Assembly (NCBI GenBank): GCA_900546345.1
Contig: URCI01000014.1
Location: 1-55,362, forward strand
Direction: 5' to 3'
Source of the DNA: an uncultured Prevotella sp.
GTDB lineage: Bacteria > Bacteroidota > Bacteroidia > Bacteroidales > Bacteroidaceae
Length of the DNA stretch: 55,362 nt
In this document: piece by piece, positions 32,920 to 41,682 of the stretch
How positions within the stretch are numbered: position 1 is the stretch's first letter
Layout of the letters: each line of letters starts with the position of its first letter
Notes under the pieces: model-generated
The model's input: only the letters and a program-made list of their open reading frames with translations
Told to the model about the DNA's origin: nothing
Databases searched by the model: none
Program-made: the position numbers and the translations under genes

Positions 32920-32951
32920 CAAAGGTATGCAATTTATATGAAACCTCCAAA
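32920..32951 (-). promoter_or_regulatory. Bacteroidetes promoter of the MORN-like gene
   Basis: Minus strand: TTTG (32951-32948), 20 nt, TACCTTTG (32927-32920): exact consensus. Confidence 0.8.
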
Positions 32952-33324
32952 TTCCTTTAACACAATTTTATCATTATTTTTAGCCCCTTTTTTAATTATA
33001 ATTTTGAAGCTCCCTTTAATTGAATTCTGAAAGTTTAATCAGGCATATTAAGCAATATGTAAGTTTACATATTGAAAAGAATGCTTTGAACATACTCTAA
33101 ACTGACGTTATGACACTTTGAAGGAAAAAGGCTTCGTTTTAGCCTATGTGGAAATCTATTAAAACTATCATCTAAAAAGTATCATTTGTAAGTAATGTTT
33201 ACCTTATTGTCAGATTGACTTAAATCAATTATTAGTGCTTACAAATCGAAAGGAAAGAAGGCGAAAAGCAGTAGAAAATGGCAGTTGTGAGGTCAGAAAA
33301 CTGCATTACAATTTCAAATTGAAA
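32952..33324. other. Non-coding stretch with two inverted repeats
   Basis: No gene is visible. A perfect inverted repeat CAATATGTAA (33053-33062) / TTACATATTG (33065-33074) and a wider one ATTTGTAAG (33184-33192) / CTTACAAAT (33238-33246) are present. No T-run follows either of them. Confidence 0.5.
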
Positions 33325-33358
33325 AGAAAAAGGGCTTCTATAGTGCCTATAGAAGCCC
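33325..33358 (-). terminator. Terminator of the TonB-domain gene
   Basis: Arms GGGCTTCTATAG and CTATAGAAGCCC with a 3-nt loop; on the minus strand followed by TTTTTC. It lies 24 nt past the stop at 33382. Confidence 0.88.
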
Positions 33359-33381
33359 GATATACTTATAAATAAGGTGGT

Positions 33382-34500
33382 CTACTGGAAGCGGAATCCG
33401 CGAATCAAACGCGTAGAAACGCTATGTCCGTTCTTCATAGCGGGATTCATCGACGGCATTCCTCTCACGACAGAGGCTGCCCAGCGGTCTGCCGTGGGCG
33501 AGACGGAGCTCACCACAGCCACGTCCCGTGGCTTCCCCGCCCGATCAATGACATAAGAGACGAGGACTGTTCCAGAACCTTGGTAAGCAGAGATGGTCTG
33601 GGCTGCCAGGTAGCGCCGCATCTGGTCCTGATCTTTCGCCACAGGCATCACGTCGGGTTGAAGGCATAGACTGCCTGTACCTACAACCTCAGGTAAGGAA
33701 GCATAAACGGGTTGATGAGGGGAAGCTGGTTTCAGTAAATTGCGGTAACGCTTGGTCAGCATAGACTTGATATAATCATAACGGATCTTCAAATCAGATG
33801 TATAGTCAGTACCATTAAAACCATATCTGACGCGCATGCCCACTAAAGAGTCCTCCGGCCATACCGCAAGGACTTCGAGATCCGTCAGACTGTTGTATTG
33901 GTCATCACTGAGGACGCTTGTCAACAGGGTGACAAGAGAATTGTCGGCCGAAGACTGAAATTGATAGGTTTTCATCAGATTCTGCAAGTGTAGACACTGT
34001 TGGGTATGCAGATCATAGACACATATCATATGGTTATCGGCAGAAGGCTGAGAGTTGAGCGACTGTGGCGCCACTTTATGATCGAGCTGATAGACGATAT
34101 ATCTGCCTGGGCTGTAACTTTTGATCGTAGCGGAAGCCGTGACGTAGCAAAAGCGTCGGTCATCAGGCAGACTGTCGAGCTGGCCGGTTACCGGAGTTCC
34201 ATATTGCGCAAGAAAGCCATGCATGGCAGCATCATAATCATCCTTATCGGAAGAGAGCACGACAGAGGAGATCTCATGTTGCAAAGCAGATACCGAAGTA
34301 GAGTCTATAACCACAGGCCATTCGATATCCATGTCTACTACATTATAATCATGGCCCTGACGCATCAGCGTGTGGCTTTTATCATATCTGACGATATAGG
34401 CATATTTCGATGGTGTGGCAATGACCTGAGAATACAAGGCATTCAACGGCATCATCAGCCCCAGCAAGGAGCCTAAGCAAAGCAAAATCTTTCTATACAT
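33382..34500 (-). CDS. Secreted protein with a C-terminal TonB-like domain
   Basis: A 372-aa protein. The start at 34500 (MYRKILLCLGSLLGLMMPLN) is chosen because it opens a good signal peptide; the frame is open 28 codons further upstream. Most of the protein (about 30-270) is of unknown type. The last 80 residues read as a TonB C-terminal domain: GSGTVLVSYVIDRAGKPRDV, AASVVRGMPSMNPAMKNGH and the final RLIRGFRF. In Bacteroidetes, TonB domains are often attached to unrelated secreted proteins; a role in energy transduction to a receptor is possible but not shown. There is no lipobox and no N-terminal TonB-type anchor. Confidence 0.75.
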   Translation of the reverse strand: MYRKILLCLGSLLGLMMPLNALYSQVIATPSKYAYIVRYDKSHTLMRQGHDYNVVDMDIEWPVVIDSTSVSALQHEISSVVLSSDKDDYDAAMHGFLAQYGTPVTGQLDSLPDDRRFCYVTASATIKSYSPGRYIVYQLDHKVAPQSLNSQPSADNHMICVYDLHTQQCLHLQNLMKTYQFQSSADNSLVTLLTSVLSDDQYNSLTDLEVLAVWPEDSLVGMRVRYGFNGTDYTSDLKIRYDYIKSMLTKRYRNLLKPASPHQPVYASLPEVVGTGSLCLQPDVMPVAKDQDQMRRYLAAQTISAYQGSGTVLVSYVIDRAGKPRDVAVVSSVSPTADRWAASVVRGMPSMNPAMKNGHSVSTRLIRGFRFQ

Positions 34501-34580
34501 CTTAAATACACATTTACAATCCAAGATAACAAAGGATGTAACTGACATGAAATGTGACCAAGTGCCTTTCCCCACTCGAC

Positions 34581-35717
34581 TCAAGATTCAGAAGCTGTAC
34601 GATCCGAGGCCGCAGGGGATGGCTTCACTTGCTTGGGCCGTAAATGGGCAACCGCTTCTTCCTTTGTCACATATTTCTTCCAGTAGGTGATCAGAAGCGT
34701 CGTCAAAGGCAAAGCGATGATCAGCCCTATGAAACCCAGGATGGCACCCCACACCGACAGAGATAGCAACAAGATAGCCGGATTGAGTCCCATGGCTTTA
34801 CCCATGATATGGGGCGTGACGACCATGTCACTGATCACCTGCACCAACGCAAAGAGACCCAAAGCCAGTCCGAAGACCAGCCAAAAGCTCTGACCTGTGT
34901 CGGCCGATTTGAGCATGGCAAGAAAGGCTGTGGGGATCAAGGCGAAAGTATGGAGGTAAGGCACAAGGTCAAGGATACCAATGAGAATGCCCAAGCCGAT
35001 AGCCATCGGGAAATCCATGATGGTGAAACCGATGCAGAACATGATGCCCATACAAAGCGCTACAAGACCTTGTCCACGAATGTAGTTATTGAGCTCTCTC
35101 TCCACGTCTCCGGCCAGCTCATGCCAAAACGGACGGTTCTTCATCGGGAAGATGCGGATCCAGTTCGTTGTCAGGAACTCATAGTCCATCAAAATGAAGA
35201 ACATATATAATAAGGTGATCAACGAGGCAATAATACTCATCACCACACTGGCTGTCTGCCCGATGAAAGAGAAAAACTTCGGAGCCACGTTCTTAAGAAT
35301 ATTCGTAAAGTCGGGGCTCTTGAAGAAATGCTCCACCGTATGCTGATTGTGGATCAGCCAGTCAGAGATCCATCCGCTGATATTATTGGTATGTGCCGCG
35401 TGATGCACCCAATGGGTCAGTATCACATACAACCGTTGAAACTGCTCGATCATGGGCGGAATGATAAAGTAAAGCATACCGCCAATGACCGCAAAGACCA
35501 CAATCATCGTGATGATGATGGACAGGGCACGGACACGCACATGAAGCTTGTTCTCCACGAACTTCACAATCGGATAGAGCAGATATGCGAAGAGCCATGC
35601 AACAAAGAATGGCAGAAGCACACTGCTCAGATAATCCACAAACAGGAAGACCGCCAACACCACGGCGCCAATGCCTATCCAGCGTATAAAACGATCAAAT
35701 GTTATTTCCTTTGGCAT
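34581..35717 (-). CDS. AI-2E family transporter (PerM/YdiK type)
   Basis: A 378-aa inner-membrane protein with about eight helices. It has a double helix at the N terminus (VVLAVFLFVDYLSSVLLPFF), a long amphipathic region, then YIRGQGLVALCMGIMFCIGF and the family signature ILDLVPYLHTFALIPTAFLA, and ends with VTPHIMGKAMGLNPAILLLS and a basic tail. The start at 35717 (MPKEITFDRF) fits the family better than the upstream Met. Members export small molecules or ions; the substrate is unknown. Confidence 0.87.
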   Translation of the reverse strand: MPKEITFDRFIRWIGIGAVVLAVFLFVDYLSSVLLPFFVAWLFAYLLYPIVKFVENKLHVRVRALSIIITMIVVFAVIGGMLYFIIPPMIEQFQRLYVILTHWVHHAAHTNNISGWISDWLIHNQHTVEHFFKSPDFTNILKNVAPKFFSFIGQTASVVMSIIASLITLLYMFFILMDYEFLTTNWIRIFPMKNRPFWHELAGDVERELNNYIRGQGLVALCMGIMFCIGFTIMDFPMAIGLGILIGILDLVPYLHTFALIPTAFLAMLKSADTGQSFWLVFGLALGLFALVQVISDMVVTPHIMGKAMGLNPAILLLSLSVWGAILGFIGLIIALPLTTLLITYWKKYVTKEEAVAHLRPKQVKPSPAASDRTASES

Positions 35718-35764
35718 AATACGATATATAAAAATCTGGTTACACGACAACACTGCCACCCAAT

Positions 35765-36379
35765 CTACTTCTCAAAGAGGCTGCGGCTCTGGGCATTGCG
35801 CTTATCATCAAGCAGTGCCTTTTGGAAGCAATCACGGCAAAGCGGCTCGTATTCTTGTTTCTCTCCCAGCATGACTTGCTCACGATCACTGACAAGGCGA
35901 TGACTGGCATATGCCAGCGAACCACACTTCACACAGATGGCATGTACCTTGGTCACCTCGTCGGCCACTGCCATCAATGATGGCATCGGACCAAAAGGAT
36001 TCCCAAGAAAGTCCATGTCCAAACCGGCGATGATGACACGCACCCCCTGATTGGCCAGCTTATTACACACCTCCACAAGGTGTCCGTCAAAGAACTGAGC
36101 CTCGTCAATGCCCACAACGTCACAGCCGCCCGACAACTTCAGTATATCGTCGGGCTGATGCACAGGCACGGAACGCAGTGCGGTGTGGTCATGACTCACC
36201 ACGTCATTGCGTGAATAACGCACATCCATCGTCGGTTTGAAAATGGCAACATGCTGCTTGGCAAAGCGTGCCCGACGCAGACGGCGTATGAGTTCCTCGG
36301 TCTTGCCAGAGAACATACTGCCACAAACCACCTCGATGCGACCGGGACGACGGCTCTCCCCTATTAGATTTTCTGTCAT
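35765..36379 (-). CDS. tdk: Thymidine kinase, type II
   Basis: A 204-aa salvage enzyme phosphorylating thymidine. P-loop GSMFSGKTEEL, the DVVGIDEAQFFDG Walker B-like motif, the AGLDMDFLGNPFG lasso start, and four cysteines of the zinc site (CVKCGS and CRDCF). The start at 36379 (MTENLIGESR) is chosen because the promoter box at 36414-36407 would leave a leader of about 23 nt. It ends 48 nt before the start of the AI-2E transporter gene on the same strand. Confidence 0.95.
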   Translation of the reverse strand: MTENLIGESRRPGRIEVVCGSMFSGKTEELIRRLRRARFAKQHVAIFKPTMDVRYSRNDVVSHDHTALRSVPVHQPDDILKLSGGCDVVGIDEAQFFDGHLVEVCNKLANQGVRVIIAGLDMDFLGNPFGPMPSLMAVADEVTKVHAICVKCGSLAYASHRLVSDREQVMLGEKQEYEPLCRDCFQKALLDDKRNAQSRSLFEK

Positions 36380-36406
36380 CTTTTCATTTCTGTCTATTAT
36401 TGCTTG

Positions 36407-36414
36407 CAAAGATA
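36407..36414 (-). promoter_or_regulatory. -7 box of tdk
   Basis: Minus strand TATCTTTG; a TTTG lies 24 nt upstream (36442-36439), slightly farther than usual. Confidence 0.55.
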
Positions 36415-36485
36415 ATAAGAATAAGGCGAATACTCATCCAAAGTGCACCTACATTTCAGTACAGTTAAGAAAAAAACAAATAAAA

Positions 36486-36517
36486 TTTGGGCGTAGCAAT
36501 AATTTTGCTTATATTTG
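36486..36517 (+). promoter_or_regulatory. Bacteroidetes promoter of rsmI
   Basis: TTTG (36486-36489), 20 nt, TATATTTG (36510-36517): exact consensus. The ATG at 36527 follows after only 9 nt. Confidence 0.75.
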
Positions 36518-36526
36518 CAAGTGATT

Positions 36527-37210
36527 ATGGGCATATTATATATCATCCCCACTCCGGTGGGAAACATGGAAGACATCACACTGCGTGCCTTGAGGATATT
36601 GAAAGAGGCGGATTTGGTGCTGGCAGAGGATACCCGTACGTCGGGCAATCTCTTGCGCCACTATGAGATCAGCAATCATCTCATGGCTCATCACAAATTC
36701 AATGAGCATGGAACGACGCAGGGAATCATTGAGCGACTCAAAGCCGGCCAGAATATTGCACTCATCAGCGACGCCGGCACGCCCGGCATCAGTGATCCCG
36801 GCTTCTTCCTCGCCAGAGAAGCTGCGCGCAACGACATCGAGGTGGTGACACTGCCAGGTGCTACAGCGTGCATTCCGGCCATTGTCTCCTCCGGGCTGCC
36901 GTGTGACCGTTTCTGTTTTGAAGGCTTCCTGCCACAGAAAAAAGGACGTCAGACCCGGCTGGAAGGCCTGAAAGACGAGACACGTACCATGATCTTCTAC
37001 GAATCGCCCTATCGTCTGCTCAAAACACTCAAGCAGTTTGCCGACGTCTTCGGACCGGACCGACAAGTGAGTGTGGCGAGAGAAATTTCGAAAATACATG
37101 AAGAACACGTCAGAGGCGCACTCGATGAGGTGATCCGTCACTTCGAAACGACAGAACCAAGAGGTGAAATCGTCATCGTGCTCGCTGGCAAAGACACTAA
37201 AAAACATTAG
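36527..37210 (+). CDS. rsmI: 16S rRNA 2'-O-methyltransferase RsmI
   Basis: A 227-aa enzyme methylating C1402 of 16S rRNA at the 2'-O position. Motifs: LYIIPTPVGNMEDITLRAL, VLAEDTRTSGNLL, NIALISDAGTPGISDPGF, VVTLPGATACIPAIVSSGLP, RFCFEGFLPQKKGRQ and FYESPYRLL. The ATG at 36527 fits the family start; an in-frame TTG at 36515 lies inside the promoter. A lipoprotein gene follows 2 nt after the stop. Confidence 0.95.
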   Translation: MGILYIIPTPVGNMEDITLRALRILKEADLVLAEDTRTSGNLLRHYEISNHLMAHHKFNEHGTTQGIIERLKAGQNIALISDAGTPGISDPGFFLAREAARNDIEVVTLPGATACIPAIVSSGLPCDRFCFEGFLPQKKGRQTRLEGLKDETRTMIFYESPYRLLKTLKQFADVFGPDRQVSVAREISKIHEEHVRGALDEVIRHFETTEPRGEIVIVLAGKDTKKH

Positions 37211-37212
37211 GC

Positions 37213-38094
37213 ATGAGACTACGCTTGCTGCATACTACCCTTTTGTGCATGTTATCAGCATGCATCGTACTTCTAATTACCGGATGCAAGGAAAAGAAGC
37301 AAGCGCCTGTTATGCTCCAAAACATACAGACCTCCGATTCCCTACACAAAATCATAGCGCAGCGTGACAATGAGATCAACGATATGATGGCGACCCTCAA
37401 TCAAATTGAGGATGGCTTTGAAGTCATCAACGTGGCCGAAAATCGCGTCAACGTGACACAGACCGGTGAGGGCGATGCTACGGACAAAGCCAAAGAAATC
37501 GCTAAAAACATCAAGATCATCACAGACAAGATGCAGGAAAACAGGGCGCTCATCAGCAAACTGCAAAAGCAACTCCGGCAAAGCAGTTTCAAAAGTCAAG
37601 AGTTTAAGCGCACCATCGAAGGACTGATGAGAAGGATGAGCGAGAAAGATCAGCAACTGCAAGAGCTGCAGGCTGAGCTCGATGCCAAAGACATTCATAT
37701 CTCTGAGCTCGACGAGACGATCGACAATCTCAACAACAACATCACTGATCTGCAAAACGAAAGCGAACAGAAGACGCAGACGATCAATAGTCAGGATATG
37801 CAGCTCAACACGGCCTGGTATGTCTTTGGCACAAAAAGAGAACTGAAAGAGCAAAATATCCTCGTCGGTGGAAAAGTGTTGCAGGCATCCTTCAACCGCA
37901 ACTACTTCATGAAGATCGACATCAGAGTGGAGAAGGATATCAAGCTCTACTCTAAATATGCCAAGATCCTTACCAACCATCCGGCGAGCAGCTATACGCT
38001 GCAACGCGACAACTTCAACCAATATGTTCTCCACATTACCAATCCACAAGTGTTCTGGAGTACCAGTAAATACCTGGTGATCTTGGTGAAATAA
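37213..38094 (+). CDS. Coiled-coil lipoprotein of unknown function
   Basis: A 293-aa protein with a signal peptide ending in lipobox LLITGC. Residues about 35-200 form a long coiled coil rich in Gln, Glu and Lys, with heptads clearest in SEKDQQLQELQAELDAKD. A compact C-terminal domain (about 200-293; YVFGTKRELKEQNIL, FMKIDIRVEKDIKLYSKYAK, NPQVFWSTSKYLVILVK) is typical of a conserved Bacteroidetes lipoprotein. Function unknown. It lies 2 nt behind rsmI, so the two are transcribed together. Confidence 0.8.
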   Translation: MRLRLLHTTLLCMLSACIVLLITGCKEKKQAPVMLQNIQTSDSLHKIIAQRDNEINDMMATLNQIEDGFEVINVAENRVNVTQTGEGDATDKAKEIAKNIKIITDKMQENRALISKLQKQLRQSSFKSQEFKRTIEGLMRRMSEKDQQLQELQAELDAKDIHISELDETIDNLNNNITDLQNESEQKTQTINSQDMQLNTAWYVFGTKRELKEQNILVGGKVLQASFNRNYFMKIDIRVEKDIKLYSKYAKILTNHPASSYTLQRDNFNQYVLHITNPQVFWSTSKYLVILVK

Positions 38095-38182
38095 ATTCGG
38101 GAAGCTATGTACTGCACACTGGCAGACAAGGCTGCTGCCCGGATCAAAAAAGTGAAGGACATATGCTAAAGCACTCTCTAAG

Positions 38183-38614
38183 ATGACAGACGAAGACTAT
38201 ATGCGACTGGCGCTCAATGAGGCTCAGGCTGCTTTTGACGAAGGAGAAATCCCTGTCGGAGCTGTCGTGGTCAACAAAGGCCGCGTGATTGCCCGGGCAC
38301 ATAACCAGACCGAGACACTGAACGATGTCACGGCGCATGCCGAGATGCTCGCCATCACCTCGGCCGCCAACCTCTTGGGCGGGAAATACCTCAATGACTG
38401 CACGCTGTATGTCACCGTGGAACCCTGTACGATGTGCGCCGGAGCTCTGGGATGGGCACAAGTGTCGCGAGTGGTATATGGCGCCGCAGACCCGAAGCGG
38501 GGCTACACTTGCTATGCCCCCCATGCGCTGCATCCCAAGGCTGAGACGACCGCAGGGGTACTTGAAAACGAGTGCAGAACGCTTATGCAGGATTTTTTTA
38601 GACTCAGAAGATAA
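38183..38614 (+). CDS. tadA: tRNA-specific adenosine deaminase
   Basis: A 143-aa zinc deaminase converting A34 to inosine in tRNA-Arg(ACG), the tRNA encoded twice at the start of this window. Zinc motif HAEML (His52, Glu54) and PCTMC (Cys82, Cys85) are intact, preceded by GEIPVGAVVVNKG and followed by RVVYGAADPKRG. A GENERAL nucleoside deaminase is less likely given length and ENDVTAHAEML context. It precedes yraN by 9 nt. Confidence 0.92.
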   Translation: MTDEDYMRLALNEAQAAFDEGEIPVGAVVVNKGRVIARAHNQTETLNDVTAHAEMLAITSAANLLGGKYLNDCTLYVTVEPCTMCAGALGWAQVSRVVYGAADPKRGYTCYAPHALHPKAETTAGVLENECRTLMQDFFRLRR

Positions 38615-38623
38615 TCACAATAG

Positions 38624-39007
38624 ATGGCTGAACATAACGACATCGGAAAATGGGGCGAGGATTACGCCGAGCAATGGCTCAGAGGACAAGACTATATCAT
38701 CCTTGACCGTGACTGGAGACCGGGAAAAGGCCTCGTCGATCTCGATATCGTTTGTCTCACTCCTGACCGCACAACTGTCGTCTTCGTCGAAGTGAAAACA
38801 CGAAGCAAAGAAGAGATCACCAACCCCGAAGACGCCGTCAATATCCGAAAAATGAGAAATCTCGGGCGCGCAGCGGACACATATGTCAAGATGAAAGACA
38901 TTGTCGAAGAGTTGCGTTTCGATATCATAACCATTATTGGGGAGGCAAATTGTCCCCACCCACAAATACAACAGATACAAGATGCTTACAATCCGCTCCT
39001 TATTTAA
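38624..39007 (+). CDS. YraN family (UPF0102) nuclease-like protein
   Basis: A 127-aa protein with the UPF0102 pattern: GKWGEDYAEQWLRGQDYIIL, WRPGKGLVDLDIVCLTPD, VFVEVKTRSKEE (nuclease-like Glu-x-Lys) and the KMRNLGRAADTYVK helix. The fold is related to Holliday-junction-resolvase-like nucleases; a biological role is not established. In the family motif the acidic residue after the first Gly is often Glu (GEID); here it reads LVDLDI. It overlaps birA by 26 nt. Confidence 0.88.
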   Translation: MAEHNDIGKWGEDYAEQWLRGQDYIILDRDWRPGKGLVDLDIVCLTPDRTTVVFVEVKTRSKEEITNPEDAVNIRKMRNLGRAADTYVKMKDIVEELRFDIITIIGEANCPHPQIQQIQDAYNPLLI

Positions 39008-39794
39008 AAAGAAAAATGATCGCCAAGATCCTTTTCAGATCACGCATCTGGAAGAGACCGACAGCACCAATACCTACATCCGACAGGTAGCAAGCAAGCA
39101 GCAGCAAGGCGATCAACCACAGAATACGCCTTCAGCACGCTATCAAGTCGTTACCGCTGCGTATCAGTCTGCCGGGCGCGGACAAGGGTCCAACTCATGG
39201 GAAAGTGAGCGGGGAAAGAACCTGCTCTTTTCGATTCTTTGCCATCCCGTATGGATCCCCATCACTGGGCAGTTTATCCTGTCTGAAGCCATCGCTTTGG
39301 CCATCAGAGATGCCTTGGCTTGCTATGACAGCCATTTCACCATTAAATGGCCCAACGATATCTACTGGAATGACAAAAAGATCTGTGGCATTCTCATCGA
39401 AAACACCCTTGGCGGAGGACATATCAAGGATTGCATCCTTGGTGTAGGCCTCAATGTCAACCAAAGCGCGTTTCACAGCGATGCACCCAACCCCGTTTCA
39501 CTTTATCAGATCTTAGGTCATGAGGTAGACTGCAAAGCGCTGCTGCAAGACATCTTAAAGCGTTTCGATGCCAACATCCAGGCCACACTCAACGGCTCTT
39601 ACGCTGCAATCATTGGCAATTACACATCATGGCTCTATCGCCTCCATGGCTTTTATCCATATCGTGATGGCAATGGCGAGTTTGAAGCTGCCATAGTGGA
39701 AGTCGAGGATGACGGACATCTGGTGCTACGTGACCGCGAGGACCGCATTCGTCGCTACGCTTTCAAAGAGGTGGAGTTCATTATCAAGGCTTAG
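38982..39794 (+). CDS. birA: Biotin--[acetyl-CoA-carboxylase] ligase, short form
   Basis: A 270-aa enzyme attaching biotin to carboxylase carrier domains. Motifs: LEETDSTNTYIRQV, the biotinyl-AMP loop SAGRGQGSNSWES (GRGRxG-like), LLFSILCHPVWIP, IKWPNDIYWNDKKICGILIE and GVGLNVNQ. There is no N-terminal helix-turn-helix, so it is not a repressor. The start at 38982 (MLTIRSLFKKK) is favoured; it lies inside the end of yraN. Confidence 0.92.
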   Translation: MLTIRSLFKKKNDRQDPFQITHLEETDSTNTYIRQVASKQQQGDQPQNTPSARYQVVTAAYQSAGRGQGSNSWESERGKNLLFSILCHPVWIPITGQFILSEAIALAIRDALACYDSHFTIKWPNDIYWNDKKICGILIENTLGGGHIKDCILGVGLNVNQSAFHSDAPNPVSLYQILGHEVDCKALLQDILKRFDANIQATLNGSYAAIIGNYTSWLYRLHGFYPYRDGNGEFEAAIVEVEDDGHLVLRDREDRIRRYAFKEVEFIIKA

Positions 39795-39885
39795 TGCTAC
39801 CCTAAGGGCATTCAGCATTCTACAAGTCTACCAGCATCTTTCAACAAGAGACATAAACAACGCTCAACATTCAAAATTGTAATAT

Positions 39886-40593
39886 ATGAGATTTAAACGT
39901 ATTCTGCTCAAGCTCTCCGGCGAGAGTCTCATGGGCAAACAGGGCTACGGCATTGATCCGGAAAGACTCAGTGACTATGCGGCACAGATCAAGGAAATAC
40001 ACGACATGGGTGTGCAAATCGGTATCGTCATTGGTGGCGGTAACATCTTCCGTGGACTCAGCGGATCGCAGAAAGGCTTCGACCGTGTCAAGGGCGATCA
40101 GATGGGCATGTGCGCGACCGTCATTAACTCGTTGGCCTTAAGTTCCGCCTTAGGTGCCATTGGTGTCAAGAACAAGGTGATGACAGCCATTCGCATGGAA
40201 CCCATCGGTGAATTCTATAATAAATGGAAAGCCATTGAGGCGCTGGAGGCCGGCAATGTCTGTATTTTCTCGGCCGGCACAGGCAACCCTTATTTTACGA
40301 CCGACACGGGATCTTCCCTTCGTGGCATCGAGATTGAGGCCGACGTGATGCTCAAAGGCACGCGCGTCGACGGTGTCTACACCGCTGATCCTGAGAAAGA
40401 CCCGACGGCTAAAAAGTTCAACGACATCAGTTACAAGGAAGTTCTTGACCGCGGACTGCGTGTCATGGATCTCACCGCCATCTGCATGTGCCAGGACAAC
40501 AACCTGCCCATCTATGTGTTCAACATGGACATCAAAGGCAATCTGAAAAAAGTCATGGACGGCGAAGAAATCGGTACGCTCGTCCATCCATAG
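39886..40593 (+). CDS. pyrH: Uridylate kinase
   Basis: A 235-aa hexameric UMP kinase of pyrimidine synthesis. Motifs: LLKLSGESLMG, IGIVIGGGNIFRG, DQMGMCATVINSLAL, FSAGTGNPYFTTDT and DGVYTADPEKDP. Length is normal. It has its own strong terminator at 40659-40700. Confidence 0.96.
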   Translation: MRFKRILLKLSGESLMGKQGYGIDPERLSDYAAQIKEIHDMGVQIGIVIGGGNIFRGLSGSQKGFDRVKGDQMGMCATVINSLALSSALGAIGVKNKVMTAIRMEPIGEFYNKWKAIEALEAGNVCIFSAGTGNPYFTTDTGSSLRGIEIEADVMLKGTRVDGVYTADPEKDPTAKKFNDISYKEVLDRGLRVMDLTAICMCQDNNLPIYVFNMDIKGNLKKVMDGEEIGTLVHP

Positions 40594-40658
40594 CATCTCG
40601 CATGGTCAGGCACCTTTCATAGCCTTGAATGGTGCACATGAAGATCCATTATCATCAT

Positions 40659-40700
40659 ACGTCCATTGGAATCATCTTGTTCCAATGGACGTTGTTTTTT
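40659..40700 (+). terminator. Terminator of pyrH
   Basis: Perfect 13-bp stem ACGTCCATTGGAA / TTCCAATGGACGT with an 8-nt loop, then TGTTTTTT. It is a textbook terminator. Confidence 0.92.
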
Positions 40701-40749
40701 CGTAAAAAGAATGACCAAGGAAAGTTATGGCAGAGACACAAAAGGTGTA

Positions 40750-41412
40750 TTAGGAAATCGTATCCAAGGTCATGAGCAAATCAGCAAAGTCATCAATGAC
40801 ATAGTCGGCCCCTGCATCGATCAGCTCCCTACGTGTGGCATTGCCATAGGTCACACCACAGGTGAGGCATCCGGCTCCTTTGCCCATCTGAATGTCGACG
40901 GGCATGTCACCGACCACCAATGTCTGCGAGGCATCGTAGTGCATCTTGTCGAGCGTGATCAGCACTGGTTCTGGATCGGGCTTATGCTTTGTCACACTGT
41001 CAGCCCCCAACAGCAGATCGAAATAATGAATAAGGTCCATGCCCGTCAACAGATCTTTCAGCGAGTCAACACCGCGCGAAGTGGCTACGGTCATGCGATA
41101 GCCACGCTGTCTCAACTGTTCCAAAGTGTGAGCCACACGCGGAAAAGCTTGCGGTGTCAGTTGTTTTTGATTGCGTTCAAAAAGTCGGTGATAGACCTCC
41201 ACACAGCGATCAATGATGCTGTCCGAAGCTTGAGGCATCAGACTACGAAAGCAACCTGCAAGTGGCAGTCCAATGGTAGCCGCACAGGCAGCTTCACTTT
41301 GCATCTCCAATCCCAATTTCGCGAGCGTCTGTTGCATCGTTATCACGATATGACGGCGGGTGTCTCCTATCGTTCCGTCAAAGTCGAAAACAATCAATCT
41401 TATCTGGTCCAT
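40750..41412 (-). CDS. HAD-superfamily phosphatase, phosphoglycolate phosphatase-like
   Basis: A 220-aa HAD hydrolase: motif I VFDFDGTIGDT, motif II TVATSRG, Lys of motif III in KHKPDPEPV and motif IV VVGDMPVDIQMG. A helical cap (about 20-85) places it in subclass I with Gph and beta-phosphoglucomutase relatives. The substrate cannot be decided. The start at 41412 (MDQIRL) is used; MKYKGMDQIRL at 41427 is also possible and would make the mRNA almost leaderless. It converges with pyrH. Confidence 0.85.
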   Translation of the reverse strand: MDQIRLIVFDFDGTIGDTRRHIVITMQQTLAKLGLEMQSEAACAATIGLPLAGCFRSLMPQASDSIIDRCVEVYHRLFERNQKQLTPQAFPRVAHTLEQLRQRGYRMTVATSRGVDSLKDLLTGMDLIHYFDLLLGADSVTKHKPDPEPVLITLDKMHYDASQTLVVGDMPVDIQMGKGAGCLTCGVTYGNATRRELIDAGADYVIDDFADLLMTLDTIS

Positions 41413-41434
41413 ACCTTTGTATTTCATTTTTTTG

Positions 41435-41442
41435 CAAAGGTA
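41435..41442 (-). promoter_or_regulatory. -7 box of the HAD phosphatase gene
   Basis: Minus strand TACCTTTG; no clear -33. The ATG at 41427 follows after 7 nt and the one at 41412 after 22. Confidence 0.5.
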
Positions 41443-41650
41443 CATGTTTTTCCTCAATTCACAGAGACAGAATTCGGCCTTTTCGATGAGGATCATGTCA
41501 TTTACTTTACATCTGCATTTTCTTTTCTCCCATCCCTTTCCAAAGTCTGATGAACCAAATAGCACATGACAGATTTTCGTTATATTGCGAAAAGAACGCG
41601 TTAAGCAAAGAAAAATAGGAGAATATTTTTATGTTTTGACCATTTTTTAG

Positions 41651-41658
41651 TATCTTTG
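41651..41658 (+). promoter_or_regulatory. -7 box of the serine acetyltransferase gene
   Basis: TATCTTTG, 24 nt before the ATG at 41683. A TTTG lies only 12 nt upstream (41635-41638); the usual 20-nt position reads TTTT. Confidence 0.5.
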
Positions 41659-41682
41659 CGCCAAGATATTCACAACAGAGAG

